This document shows positions 37,501 through 50,084 of a stretch of DNA of 64,000 nt, piece after piece. The stretch covers positions 8,146,151 to 8,210,150 of the forward strand of contig NC_030850.1 in the NCBI RefSeq assembly GCF_000208745.1. Reading direction: 5' to 3'. Position 1 is the stretch's first letter, and every line of letters begins with the position of its first letter. The DNA is from Theobroma cacao (Eukaryota > Streptophyta > Magnoliopsida > Malvales > Malvaceae). The notes under the pieces are model-generated. The model did no database searches. It had not been told where the DNA came from and saw only the letters and a list, made by a program, of their open reading frames with translations. Both the position numbers and the translations under genes were made by a program.

Positions 37501-40012
37501 AATACAGCAAATCGGGGAACGGAGGTTTTCTTCACTCTGTTTAGGAGGAGCATCCGATCTGGGTGCTTTATTTTTTGCAGCAGTATTTTTTTTCATATTT
37601 TTGTCTGGTGCTTCAACCTCAGGTTGAGGTTTCTTACTTTCATCATCTTGAGATTTAATTGATCGGTAAGCAGAGGCTTTCTTGGTCTCAACTGTTGGCT
37701 TGGCAACTGCAGGAGGGGCTGTGAAACCCAATAAAAAATAAAATTAACAAAATTAAAGCAAATCTGGAGACAACAGAATCCAACAAGCAATGTCAGTACT
37801 AACCACCACCTGCATTGCGTGAAGCTGGTGCAGCACTCTTTATATCTTTCTGCACCACATGCTTAGGCTCAAAATCAGCCTCTTCATCATCAAAGGCACC
37901 CTTAACATTAAGATTAACATCATCCCAGCTCTTTTCATCCCATTCACCATCATCATCATCCTCCTCTTCCATTCCAATATCTTCAGCAGCATCTGCAACT
38001 ACAGATTTCTCTTCTGTGTTATTTGATTCCACCTCATCAACCTTCTCATCTTCCAGGGTATCCACCTCATCCTTGGTCTCCTGCTCTTCTTGCTGTTTTT
38101 CCTTTGCTTGTACCTTTTCCTCAGGCTTACTAGAGGCAGCACCATTTGCGTGATGATGAGCTGTTTTAGACCTCTTTGATTGATATATAGGTCGTTTTGT
38201 AGGTGCACCATCTTTGTCTGCACTAGGCAGAGGCAAGCCTCCTTTATTGCCCAATATCTGATTCCTCATGGCCTCAAGGCGACGGGCTTCTTCCTTTTGC
38301 TTCCCGGTTAATAGTTTACCTTCTTGCTTCTTCTTTAAGAGCTTCTCCTTTTCCCTTTCTTTTTTCCTACGCCTAGCCTCTTCTGCTTGCCGCTCTAGCT
38401 CTTCTTGCCGACGTCGCTCTTCCTCTTCCTTCCTCAACCTCTCCTCTTCTTCCCTTTTCTTCCTCTCTTCTGCTTCTTGTCTCCTAGCAAGTGCCTCTTG
38501 CATCTCCCTAACGTGCTTTGGCAGTTTCTTGTCAGCAGCTTTACTCTTAGCATCTTTCTTTTTGGTATCAGAGGTCTCAATTTTCATTTCCTCTTGACTT
38601 TCTTCCTTAACATCTGCTGAAGCTGTAGCAGCAGCAGCAGCTGCTGCCTTCTTTTCCTTTTCCTTTTCCTTCTTCTTTTTCTTCTTCTTTGCTGCAGCAG
38701 ACTCCACACCTTCTTCCTCACCTTCCTTCTCACCTGTGGCATCAGCAGGGATAACTGTTTCAGGCAGAACCTGAACATTTTCCTCTGCAGGAGGAGGTGC
38801 GGCAGGTTTCGATACAGTAGGCCCCTCACCAAGTTCTGCAAGAATTTTATCCAAGTCATCCTCCTCTTGCGCAGTCCTTCCACTCTTATTCTTCTTCTTC
38901 TTCTTCTTATTCTTTGAAGTTTCTGCAATCCCTTCACTCTTGTTGTTAGTTTTAGAATCATCAGCTTCCACATTACTAGTTCCTAAACTTGGTTGTTCAG
39001 ATTCAACCATATCTGTAACTTCACTTTGTGGCTCTGTCCCATCAGTCAAGATTGCAAAAGCACTATTGCTCTTCTTCTTGGATGATTTTTTTTTCTTACC
39101 TGAAAATGCAATCGCCGAAACATCGTCGAAATCATCAACAACAGCAGGTTCAGATACAGAAGCCTCTCCGTCATCTTCCTCATCAAGCAATGCTGCACTA
39201 AAGGAATTACCACTCTTCTTAGAAGACCTTGCGGACTTCTTTTTCTTATCCGAGAAGAAAAATGAAGGAACATCATCTTCCTCATCTTTCTTCTCATCCT
39301 CTTTCTCACCTGCTTCATCATCAAGCTCATCAAGTGCTGCTGCTGCAAACCAACTTCCACCCTTCTTCCCCCCCCTGGAATTCTTCTTTTTCCCTGTAAA
39401 AGCTTTGGCAAGCACATCCTCCTCCTCCTCAACCTTACTCTCTTCCTCAACCATCTGCCCATTATCATCTTCATCAGCAATTGAATCAAAAGCAGATCGT
39501 CCAAACATTCCACCCTTCTTTTCCCCCTTGGACTTCTTCTTTTTCCCTCTCAAAGCTTTAGCGAGCGCATGATCATCATTCTCCTCCTCCTCCTCCTCCT
39601 CAACCTTACTCTCATCCTCAACCATCTCCCCATTATCATCTTCATTAGCAATTGCATCAAAAGCAGACCCTCCAAACATTCCACCACTCTTCTTAGAAGA
39701 CTTGGACGACTTCTTTTTCTTACCCGAGAAAGACAGTGAAGGAGTATCTTCCTCCTCATCTTTCTTCTCATCATCTTTCTCACCCGTGTCGTCATCAAGC
39801 TCATCAAGTGCAGCCGCTGTAAACCAACTTCCACCCTTCTTTGCCCCCTTGGACTTCTTCTTTTTCCCTCTCAAAGCTTTAGCGAGCGCATGTTTATCAT
39901 TCTCCTCCTCCTCCTCCTCCTCCCCAACGTTATCCTCTTCCTTTAGAGAATCATCAACGACCTCTCCATCATCATCATTAGCAAGCGCATCGAACGCCGA
40001 CCCTCCAAACAT
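31512..40012 (-). CDS. Translation initiation factor eIF5B, copy A
   Basis: Twelve coding exons: 37804-40012, 37144-37718, 36930-37037, 36734-36834, 36556-36646, 36353-36463, 36204-36269, 34740-34799, 34088-34645, 33262-33381, 31672-31791 and 31512-31577 (TGA), giving 1394 aa. eIF5B is the GTPase that joins the ribosomal subunits at the start codon in the cytosol. The N-terminal ~740 residues are acidic/lysine repeat modules and a long charged helix ([20 protein letters not shown]). The G domain follows: G1 GHVDTGKTK (about 811-819), G2 region [13 protein letters not shown]3 DTPGHESF, and G4 NKVD formed across an exon junction. The IF2-like C-terminal domains end RLKILFKIP. All are intact. 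The intron after 36353 begins GC. The first AUG lies inside a repeat module, so the family's MGRKKP-type N-terminus is missing. Confidence 0.93.
35374..35501 (-). repeat. 64-bp tandem duplication in an eIF5B copy A intron
   Basis: Two imperfect ~64-base units (about 35374-35437 and 35438-35501) both contain CTCAACCAAA.CACCTCACAA and GGCACTATTGAT. The matching intron of copy B has one unit, so the duplication postdates the split or was lost from B. Confidence 0.75.
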
Positions 40013-40445
40013 TGTACCACCCTTCTTGGTACCCTTTCCCACCGGAATTTGCTACTTCCCTGCGATTTTCGAACAGGATCGCACGTTATGCAATGGCAAT
40101 CCAATTCGCAGAAAGATGCCATGCGATCCCAATCAGAAAGAATATCAAGAACCGATGAAACTTCTAAGATTTGTTACATTAGAAAAAAAATAACAAAATT
40201 TAAAAAAAAAAAAAAGAAAAGAAATGAGACGAACGTAAACTGAAAGTGGAATATCATAATCTACAACTCCTACCTTTCTAAGAGATGGATAGAAGAAGAG
40301 ATTGCTAGCTTCGATTGCAAGAGTTTCCGCTACAGACGGTGAGAGATAGACTGAAAGTGGATTACTTGAGGAACGTTTCTGTGATAGGGTTGAGGTTTTT
40401 ATATTTTTTGTTCAGTTAAACCAACCTCTGCTTAGGGTTTCATGT
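40013..40445 (-). promoter_or_regulatory. Leader exon, 5'-UTR intron and proximal promoter of eIF5B copy A
   Basis: A non-coding exon ends at 40274 (donor AAAG|GTAGGA). The next exon starts at 40059 after ATCGCAG. No ATG occurs in the joined leader before 40012, and an in-frame TAG at 40052-40054 excludes a longer frame. At 40042 the reading frame has GTG followed by GGAAAG, where an MGK-type start could once have been. The same architecture occurs in copy B. Confidence 0.6.
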
Positions 40446-41130
40446 GTTAGTGAAACAATTCATTTTATTGTTACCTGGATACGGATAATAATATGTTACG
40501 GTCCAAACGCAAAGTACAATATCACTTTGAAAATAAAATATAAATAAATTTATAAATTATGAGTTTATATTCTCAATATTAAAAACATATCTGATAAGTG
40601 AATAAAAGATGTATATTTTTATTTTTTAGACTTATCTTATTTTTTATTTATGTGAAATTTGAGACATAGTAGAGACGAGTAGAGAGTATTTTTAGATCAG
40701 AAATTAAAAAGAGGGATTTTACTTGTGAAAAAAAAAAAACATTTTACCTAAAATATATTTATATTTGGAAAATATAAAAAATAATGAAACAAAATCAGTA
40801 ATTAAATAATAGTCATCAACAGACAACAATGAAACAAAAAGTTTTAGAATATCCTACGTATACCATGATAAATTTTATTGCAGGAACAAGTAAAATCTCC
40901 TTTTGGATCATACAAAGTAATGTCTCTAATAACTCTTACAAATAAACCAAGAAATGGAATGCTTATCATCTGTAGAAATGGGTAATTACACAAATCTTAT
41001 TTCATTATCAAGATTTTCATATGTAATGATAATAAAAAAACAATCCTGTTTAGGGAAATTCATTATCAGGATTTTCATATTTTATTATCACTCTTATTAA
41101 TCGGAGATGATATGGGTATTCAGAATCTGT
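40446..41130. other. Intergenic DNA between eIF5B copy A and the DAHPS pseudogene
   Basis: AT-rich sequence outside the duplicated arm. No ORF, repeat or gene remnant was recognised. Confidence 0.5.
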
Positions 41131-43361
41131 TCAAAGGCCCAAGGAAAGCCCAGTTCTTTTGCTCCATAGTCGTTCAGCAATGATGAAAGCCAGCTCCAGA
41201 GACTAAGAACCATTAAGCCTTGGGTCACACTGTGTGCGATAACATGAGCTTAAGTCATCATAAGTCACTGTCTGAGACCCTCCAACGCTCTCTGTCACGT
41301 TTTGCCCAGTCATTTCTAGATGGATGCCTCCACGGTGACTGCCTTCTTGCTCATGGACATCGAGGAATGCTCGCACCTCAGCCTATCGGAAACAAAATAA
41401 TGCTTATTACATTGAACTAGCAGGGACGAACATTGAACATTGCATGAATTGACTGCTGTGAGCAACATAGAGGGAAGCGGTTACGAGAATTGCATCAAAG
41501 GCACGGGTTTTGAGTCCACATGGTGCCTCAGCAGCGTTCCCATGCATTGGACCGCAGACCCAAGTGACAATGTGGCCTGCCCTGCCGACTGCCCTGATCA
41601 AATGGGGAAGCTTGACTTTCATGTTCTCAGCACCCATTCTCGTGATGATTGTTATTCTACCTGGCTTGTTATGAGGATTCAGTATTCCAATGAGCTTAAC
41701 TAGTTGGATCCATCTTATTGCTAACCTGCAACACAAGTTTCACCTTCAGTCATTCCAATTTCTCCAGGCAGAATGTTAACCAATGGTATATAACAAATTA
41801 CAGTTATATCTAAAGCAACGACGAAAAAAAAAAAAAAAAACCGTTCAAGGTCATTCAATTGCCTCAATGAGGATACCTTTATGCCTAGTGGATTGGCAAT
41901 TCCTCTCAGAAACTCTACATGGGCACCATCCAGCTGCCGGGTTCGCTCCCCACAGCAAACCATGTGAGCAGAGTAGTCATAGTACAGGCCAGAAGTTGAA
42001 TCCAGCCCTGTTAGTGCCTGTTCATAAGGCAAAAGCAAGCACTCATGAGATGTCCAGAATTCAGTTGTTTTCATGATAGGATCGTCTACTGTGACTCCTG
42101 CAGCAGCGATGAATCCTAGGGCCTCATCAACATGGTCAGCAAGTTCCTGGTATCTGTCAAATTTCCCCAAGAGAAAACACTTTCAAATTCCTATGTTTGG
42201 AAAAATGTACTATCAAAACAGTGCACTGTTATTGACAACTCAAAAGGCAGCCATACTGCCTTTTCTTTGAAAATTTACGGTGCATCACATATCTTAAACA
42301 TACCAAAATTTTAAACCAAATGATAGCAATTTTCTTTGTTGTTTCTTATAGATTGATATACATCAAAAGACGTATAATTGTAACTCCATAGCAAGTTTAG
42401 TCTTGGCCACCTGTCTCCCTGCTCAATATTCTTTGCAAAATCAAGATTCCAGTGGGCAACCGTCTGCATTGCAGCGTACCCTCCACTCGCTGAGGCTCTA
42501 AGGAGGTTCAGAGTTGCTGCGGATTGAGTATAAGCCCTTATCATCCTCTGCGGGTCAGGATTTCTTGACTTATCAAAAGCATGAGCATTTATGATATCCC
42601 CCTTGTAACTTGGCAACTTCACTCCATTCTTCTCCTCAAATTCAGCAGATCTTGGCTTAGCAAATTGTCTAGCCATTCTTCCCTCCTTTAATAGCCAACC
42701 CCACAAATTGTCAATGATTCAGTTCCACCTTCCCAAATCAACTAGGAAAATAAATAGAAACTTAAGTGCATGACCAATCTCCACGATTCAAAATCATTAT
42801 ATGATGAGAAGAAATTAAAAGCGACACACAAATAAGTAAAAGAATATCAATCAAATTAACCTTAACCACTGGCATTTGTCCACCATATGTAAGCACAACA
42901 CCCATCTGGAGCAGCAACCTGAAAATATCCCGGATGTTATTGGCGCTAAACTCCTTGAAGCTTTCAGCACAATCGCCACCCTGCAGCAAGAATGCCTTGC
43001 CCATGGCAGCCTCCGCCAGCCTCTCTTCCAAGCTCCTTGCTTCACCAGCAAATATAAAGGGAGTAAACGTCTCAATGGTGTTCAACACTGACTCCACCTC
43101 CTTCTCATCCGGATAGCGAGGTTGCTGCAATATCTTCTTTGATTTCCAGCTATCCAAAGTCCATTTCCTAGTACGGACTGAGCAGATGTTGATGATTCCT
43201 TCACTGCTACTTGGTTCTTGGTGGACTTGGCTGCATGAACAGCAATGATGGTTGGGAGGGAGAGCAAAAGTTGGTCGAGATTGATCCTTGGGTTTGGAAA
43301 AAGAGTTGGCGTCGCTGTAGAGTGACTTCGAAGAAAGAAGAGAGGTATACATAGGAGCCAT
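41131..43361 (-). pseudogene. Class II DAHP synthase, broken copy
   Basis: Exons are 42861-43361, 42411-42685, 42153 down to 41877, 41725 down to 41485, and 41382 down to 41131. The product resembles plant class II 3-deoxy-D-arabino-heptulosonate 7-phosphate synthase, the plastid entry step of the shikimate pathway, with a transit-like N-terminus. [78 protein letters not shown] and CDPRLN are all readable. Two lesions break it. The fourth exon is 241 bases and shifts frame after KMDPT, consistent with a 5-base loss. A TAG at 41203-41205 then replaces the expected Gln codon after CDPRLNGS, 23 codons before the next TGA. Unusual residues include MVCCGERTR (normally LWVGERTR) and CGPMHGN (normally SDPMHGN). 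Confidence 0.85.
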
Positions 43362-44962
43362 TTTTGCTCTAAGCAATGAAGTGAAGGGCTTTCAAAGAGA
43401 GAAAGAGTGATGGCTCTCTAGACAGAGGGACAGAATTTTCTTTCTAGAGTAATATAGAAAAAAAGTATGGTTGAGAATGTAAGATAGATAAATAATAATA
43501 ATAATATTTCTGAATGCATTAATTCTGATTTTTAATATCCATTTATAGATAAATTTATGATTATTCGTAAAAAAGTTAACACTATTCGCTTGAATTTTGA
43601 ATTTACAGACACATTTTTATTAAAAATTATCATTATTTATCAAACGTTATTCAATTTAAATTTTGTTTTAATTCGTGTCTCTTTTTTATTAGTTTCCTTC
43701 GATATAGTTTTCTCAAATAATTTATGAGAATAAAATATGTCTATCTATTTATTTATTTATTTATTTATTTTTGTAAATTTGCAACATATTGTCATTGTGG
43801 ATTAACAATTTAACATAGATTTATGTGTTGACATGTTTCCCACTTTCTGTGTTGCATTGGACATGCTTGCATTGAGTTGTTACTGAGAGATGAAGCCTGA
43901 TGATTCTGACTTTTACTTTTGTTCTAAAATCAAATTTATATATACTCTACTCTCTATTCACGTGCACGTAAAAGTTTTAAAATTTTAATGAATATAAAAT
44001 TTCTTAAAAAATGTGTAATTTAATATAAATTTTTTCAAATTTATTTTACACAAATAAAAATACAAAGGCATCATTTAACTTAATAAAGGAAAAAAATGAT
44101 TTATTCGAATTTTTTTTTTGAATAGTGTAAGAGTTTTTTTTAGATATTATATCAAAAAAATAATAAATTAAGAAAATTGGGCTCAAGTGCATAAAGACCT
44201 ATATGAGACTAGAAAATTTTGTTTAACTCCGAATAAACCGATACAAATCAATTACCAATTAATCAATTATAATATATAGCTCAATTGATTTGGTTAATTA
44301 AAATTTTTAATTTAATGAATTATATTTTAATAATTTTGTAACCAAATTTATCAAACCGCCCATTTGCTTATCTTTATCTTTCCCATCTTCCATGTTCTCA
44401 CTTGGAGGTCAAATCTTGTGATGGTTTTGATATTTAAGGAGGGCTAGTTTTTACAATTTTACATAATTTTGTTTATTTTCATGGGAATAAATTAATTTGT
44501 CCAATAGAATGCTTGCCCATTACAAAATCATCATATCTCCTGTAGCTCTGTTTTTCGTTTGTTTGAAAAAGTAAAATCAATAGGGATGGGATTTTGATCG
44601 ATTCAATTCTCTCTCCAAGCACCTTGCTAGTATCCCATTCCAGTATTTGCGATTTGTAACAAAGTAGTGGACTTGAGAGCGATACATCTTTATTTATTTA
44701 TTTATTTTTGTTAGGTTACAATATTTATGGCAATCAATCAGAATATCACATACCATATAAAAAAACATAAAAAAGACATAAACCGCTATGACACGAAACA
44801 AGGTAATTCTATTCCATTGAATGAATGAAATGGACTTGATTGGCCACAGCCAGTACAAGACTTCTGCTCAAGGATAGGAATAGCCGCCCACTAATTTGCA
44901 GCACAGCGTATCCATATAAATACATGACTTATCATCATCCAAGGGCCCCCTCCTCCAGGCTC
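43362..44962. other. AT-rich intergenic DNA between the DAHPS pseudogene and the ZFWD gene
   Basis: Contains the upstream region of the DAHPS copy and the 3' side of the ZFWD gene. TTTA-type microsatellites lie at about 43744-43771 and 44692-44708. The ORF at 44840-45058 overlaps the ZFWD last exon on the other strand and is not called. Confidence 0.5.
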
Positions 44963-47688
44963 CTACAACCACTTCCAAACGGTTATCGACCCACTTCCAT
45001 CCCCCGTGAAGAAAAGGGGAAAGGGCCCCCTATGAATCACTCTAACTTCTCGTTTTGAATATAGCCTGCCTCTCTCCGTGAACCTGGGGCACACACAAGA
45101 TAAATTTTCATTAACAGTATCCAAGAGGAACTTATGGAGATAACAAAGCTTTTAACCAAACCTAACCGAAACATGGAGAATTATACTCACGATGGCAAAT
45201 CATATAGGCGAACGGTGTTGTCATTGCAGGAGCAGAACAAAACTGGTTTAGTTTCTGCATCATTCATTCCACAGAGTGCAAGCACACCCTGCATGCAAAA
45301 GCAGTTCATATAATAAGCTCATGCTCCACGACAAATCCATTATCACTATTATCGCAAAGAAAGCCAACCCCAGATTAAACAAACATAACAGAGAAATGCA
45401 TGCCATGCATATATATAGACTCTATAAACTGAATTGATTAATGAAAGCAACCTAAGATACAAGCATTTTTCCCCATAATTTTCTAGCAGTAAACCAGGTG
45501 CACTTCTTTAAATATCATAATAGGATAAAAATATGGCCTACCAATGGGGCACCTCCATCTTGCAAAATTATGGAGCTACCATAACCATTCAACATTTTAG
45601 AAATCAAAGAGGAACACTATCTATAATACTACTTTTTGGCTTCTTCTTGCTGTTTGTATTTCAATCCTCATTCTGTTCTTAGTTTTGGTGGGTCAACCAG
45701 AGTCCTATCTGCTGCAAATTGCTCATCTCTCAGCCTCATAGGTCACAGCCCACTTCAGAAGTTCAGAGTTTCAGACAAATACTAATCCTAACAATACAGA
45801 ACTCATCATTTTAACCAAGCTAAGCCTACACAATGGCCATACATGCAACCTCACCACACCCCACCTCTTCTCCTTTTCTCTCTTTCCTAGAGAAAAATAT
45901 AAGTGCATATTATTTTCCAGCTAATACGGAAGGTTTTTTGATACCTTGGGATATTTAGTTTATAAATAATGTGCTTCTAGGTTCCTTGACTCTCCTAGAA
46001 GTTTATCAATTGTACAGCATTCTGAATATAACAACATTCAATCACCCAGTTGAGAAGTGATTGTTTTCCTTGTTCCTAGTTCCTAAAGAATACTTTGAGT
46101 GCAGGACACATTTAGTGTGACACTCTTCATCCATTACTAACCATTATTGTAAGCACAGATATAAAACTCAAGCAATAAATACACTGACAATGATTGTAAA
46201 TACAGACATAACAGTCAAGTATTGAACACAATTAGATTACATATCTGAAAACAAGAAGGAGGTGTGACAAAAGAACATACATTTTCTTCCTTATGAGTAT
46301 AGATCACTTCCCAATTTTCTCCTACTGTAGCAAACCAAACTTTTATACTGCAGTCCAGTGAACATGAGAACAAACACCCATTACAGTGAAGAAGAGACGT
46401 CACAGCATCCTCATGTCCATTCAAAGTCTTAATGCATTGTAATGTATCTGTGTCCCAAACCTAATCAAGAGGAAAAAGAATACAATATAATAAAACAGCA
46501 AAAGCAAAATTATTTATAAATTCCTCGAATTGCATAGCCAATGGAGCTGTGCAATGAGTCACTTAGCTCCAAAACAATGATAATTTGTTTGCTGTAAAAT
46601 CAACACTAGGTTTTAGCAAATCAGCTCACCCCTATAGTGTGATCCACAGAACCAGAATATAACTTTTTTTCTCCAACAGTTAAACATAGTACAGCACCAG
46701 AGTGGCCCTCCATGGATGCAACCAGTTGAAAAGGATTCGCCACCTCAGAACTGCCTTTCCATGCAAAAATAAAACCATTCTGCAACCACCCAAATGAATA
46801 ATTGAGCAACTCATCTTTAACCAAAGAAATTCAAGATCTAAGACACCGCAAAGGAATGATGGATTAGAATCAGGCCATCACCTGTGCCCCAGCAAAAAGC
46901 ATATTATTAGCAATAACCATCGAATGCACTTGTCCAACAGGCCCTTTTAGACTCAATTCTTGTGCCGTCTGAGTATTCCACGCCTACAAGATCATCAAGG
47001 TGACTCTAATTAGTTGAATTTGTCACCAACATAGAAAGGATTATAGATAGATCAAACCAAAGATAATTATCAGCTATAAGCTAACCTCAATAACATCTTT
47101 CATGCCAACGAACACCCATGGGCCCTCAGTAATCATAGAACCAACTTCATCACCAAGATTACTCAAACAAGCACACTGTCCAGAGTGGCAGTCCCATGTC
47201 CGTAAAGTTCCATCACCACTGCCAGAATAGAGCTTCTCAGACCCTAGAGGAAGGGCAATTCCACGAACAGCCTGTAATAAAGAAAAACATGAAATATTGG
47301 ATAAAATTATATAACTTTCTTCGTTCTGATTATACCCCAAATTCCTGACAATAACCACCTTCTTGTGGCCCTCCAGCTTTGCCAACATCGTGAACCCATC
47401 CCCATGACACCAAGAATGTAAATACCAGCATTTATTGCCTCTGGCACAATGACCTGAAATCCAGTACTTGCAAACCTTATCCTCTTGCTTCTGGGCCTTT
47501 GGAGTAATAACATATGAATTCTTAGGGCCATGATTGGAGCTCTTCCTTGATAGATCTTCTGAGATAGCCTGGTATGGCTTGGCATTTCTACGGTAAACAT
47601 TCAAGCTGGCAGCTTTTCCTCTATGTCGAGTATAAATTCCTTGCACACTGTGATCATCATATCTTCTGGCTGCTTGCTTAATTTCCAT
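44963..47688 (-). CDS. CCCH zinc finger and WD40 repeat protein (ZFWD family)
   Basis: Seven coding exons: 47359-47688, 47086-47271, 46882-46983, 46630-46779, 46281-46460, 45191-45288 and 44963-45083 (TAG). Phases close to give 388 aa. One CCCH finger of C-x7-C-x5-C-x3-H spacing lies at Cys73, Cys81, Cys87 and His91 (VCKYWISGHCARGNKCWYLH). WD40 repeats then fill the rest (LEGHKK, LYSGSGDGTLRTWDC, MEGHSGAV, LYSGSVDHTIGVWD, LNGHEDAV, LFSCSLDCSIKVW, GSGSITVWKWL), expected to form a beta-propeller. The order matches plant ZFWD proteins, presumed RNA-binding; no specific target is known to me. ATG 47688 follows a CTATAG acceptor by one base. The single finger and the N-terminus suggest the ZFWD3/4 subgroup, but that is tentative. 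Confidence 0.9.
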
Positions 47689-48870
47689 GCTATAGACAAA
47701 GGATGTATAGAAATCAATTACAATTTCTTCCAAAGAAGATCCAAATACCAATTTGATTCCTTCAAATTATATCTGAACTTAGGAAAAATTTCAAATCAGG
47801 TAAAATCCACAAGCTTCGGCTAGTTAAATCTTGCGAAGAAGATTCAAAAAATATCAAATCAACTCCTTTGAAGAAGGTCCAGACTAGAAAGAATAAATCA
47901 CTGAACAATCCAGAGTCTTCTGTGCATTTCATTCAATCTATTGCAGGACAAAATAAGTATATCCTATATAGAGAATGCATGCCTGAGGACCAAAGACTTG
48001 AAGTCCACTCAAAATCCAATTGCTCAGGAAGCCATTGATAACCCTAATTAAATCCTAAAAAAGCCAAAGATTGCAAACCCTAATTACAGAAAGCTGGATA
48101 TTTTTTGAAATTGACGAGGAGCAAATCGAAGAGTGCAGTTGATCTCCAAAAATCAATAAACCACAGCAGAGTAGATATTCTTCCAGCATTTTATTTTTTT
48201 GTCTAGCGTTCTCACGGAAAACCTAATCAATTAAAAGAAAAACCCTAAGGCCTAAACCTCCTTTTTCAAATACTAAGAAAATTAATTCCATGTTATAGAC
48301 TTCCCATCTTCTCCAATACCAAAGCCCTCGACTTTCAATTTTCTGGTCCTCGAAATTCCAAAAAAATCCCACAATGGAAAATCCAATCTCATACGCAATC
48401 CTTAAATAACCCTAAACCTAAGAATCGGAAAAGTGATGATAACCGCGACGTAGTAATTCCAGATATAGAGAAAGCTTCCGAATATCCAAAAAATGGGCGA
48501 GAAGAAACACTAGAAATCTAATGGCAGGCAAGCAAGGATAGGTATGAGAAAAAGAGCCGGAATCGATCATAATCACCATCATCTTATTCGATTGATTCTA
48601 AGGAAACGAGGAGAAAGCGAACCTGAGAGTGAGCGAAAACTGGATCTTGCAAAACCAAAGACGAGAACCGGCGAAAAGGAAGCACGAAACAGAGTTTGGA
48701 TTTGTTGCTGAGCGAATGGGATTTGGGAATATTTGGTGGATTTATATGATAATTGATATATGAAATTGGTTTTACTGGTAGGACTGATGAGTTCACATAA
48801 ACAAGAGGATGGGGTTTCCCACCAAAATTAGTGATACTGTAACATGTGACTTCTTGGATTTTTCCCCTTT
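47689..48870 (-). promoter_or_regulatory. Leader and promoter region of the ZFWD gene
   Basis: No coding continuity is seen upstream of the 47688 ATG. A CTCTCAG|GTTCGC junction near 48620 on the minus strand suggests a non-coding first exon spliced to the coding exon. The transcription start is not determined. Confidence 0.4.
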
Positions 48871-49651
48871 TCTTTTTCATATTTTAATACTAAATACATT
48901 TTTAATATATTCTATTATATTATTTAAAATTTGATTAAAATACTTAAACCTTTTAATAAAAAATATTTTAATCAAAATTTCATGTAAATTCATTAAGTTT
49001 TTAAATAAATTATGAAACTCAAAAATACAAAAACTATTAATAAAACATATGAAAAAAATTAAAATACACTTTCTTTTTTCTCTTTTTTTTCTTTTAAACT
49101 ATGTGGTTGGTCAGTGCACTTCCATTCGTCGATGATTACTCTACCGTAGGTATTCTCCAGGGGAGGGGAGCATTGGGTGGGAGCACCCCGTGCTCCCCTC
49201 GGTGCTCCCTTCTTAAAGTCTGAAATTTTTTTGGCAAAAAAAATTAAAATTAAAAATTATAATTTATATAATAGAAATTTTTAAAATTAATAGAGGGTTA
49301 AAACTTTTTTTTAAATATTAACACGTCATAAAACTAATAATAATACTAACGATTGATTAACTGTTAGATTTATGTGTCTAATAAGATTTTTTTTTGTGAA
49401 TTGTTAAATTTAAAAACTAATGAATGCTCGTGAAATTATGACTAAACTTAAAAAGTTCTAAGTATTTTACACTTAAAATTTTGTTGGCACCTGAAAAATT
49501 AAGAGAAAGAAGACAAGAGTTATTGAGAGAGAACGAGGTATTAGGAGATAAAAAAGGAAAATGAGAAAAATATATATTAAAAAATAGACAATAAAATTGT
49601 TATAACTAAAATCATTGGGTGACAGATATAAGGGAAATTTTTGAATAACAA
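48871..49651. other. AT-rich intergenic DNA with one GC-rich hairpin
   Basis: Mostly simple A/T sequence. At about 49170-49200 a GC-rich patch holds GGGAGCACC-CC-GTGCTCCC, a strong short hairpin unlike its surroundings and probably a transposon end or remnant. No gene. Confidence 0.45.
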
Positions 49652-50084
49652 CTAGAAATGGACCCGTGCGTTACCCACAAATACAATAATACATGTTGTA
49701 ATAGTTGTGTTTATCATATTTTTTATTTTATAATTTTTTGTAGGTGAGGATTAAAGCAAGTCTATATACTAAAAATTATATATACAAAATGTTATAATCA
49801 ATAGTAAAAAATGTAAATTAATATTATGACAATTTGTAATTTTATATATTGATTTATAGCTTCAAAAAGCAATGCCTGTAAACAAAAGTCAATATAAGAC
49901 TTTGACAAAACTTTACAAAAGATGCATTGTTTTGCGTAACGTGTTAATGTTATGTCAGTACTCTAAACATTTAAGCATATATAAAAAATATAGTGATAGT
50001 GTGCAATAAAACATGAAACTTTGTGATTAAATAATTATTTAAAATTAATAGTAAGTGATATTGGGTTTGAAGCCATAGAACTTT

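Larger units (their letters stand above)
31512..40445 (-). repeat. Inverted duplication, arm A (eIF5B unit)
   Basis: This segment matches the unit beginning near 57378 in opposite orientation: same exon structure, same splice phases, and nearly identical short introns (about five differences over the ~95-base intron at 36835-36929). Homology reaches into the promoter and fades at about 40445, just past a shared TTAGGGTTTCATG block. The distal end cannot be set because the partner runs off the window. Confidence 0.9.

Noticed and set aside
37815..39834. Long ORFs of Ser-rich or Arg-rich composition antisense to or shifted from eIF5B copy A
   Set aside because: They are shadows of the GAA/AAG-rich repeat exon; the same shadows appear over copy B (57925-59991). 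No family similarity.
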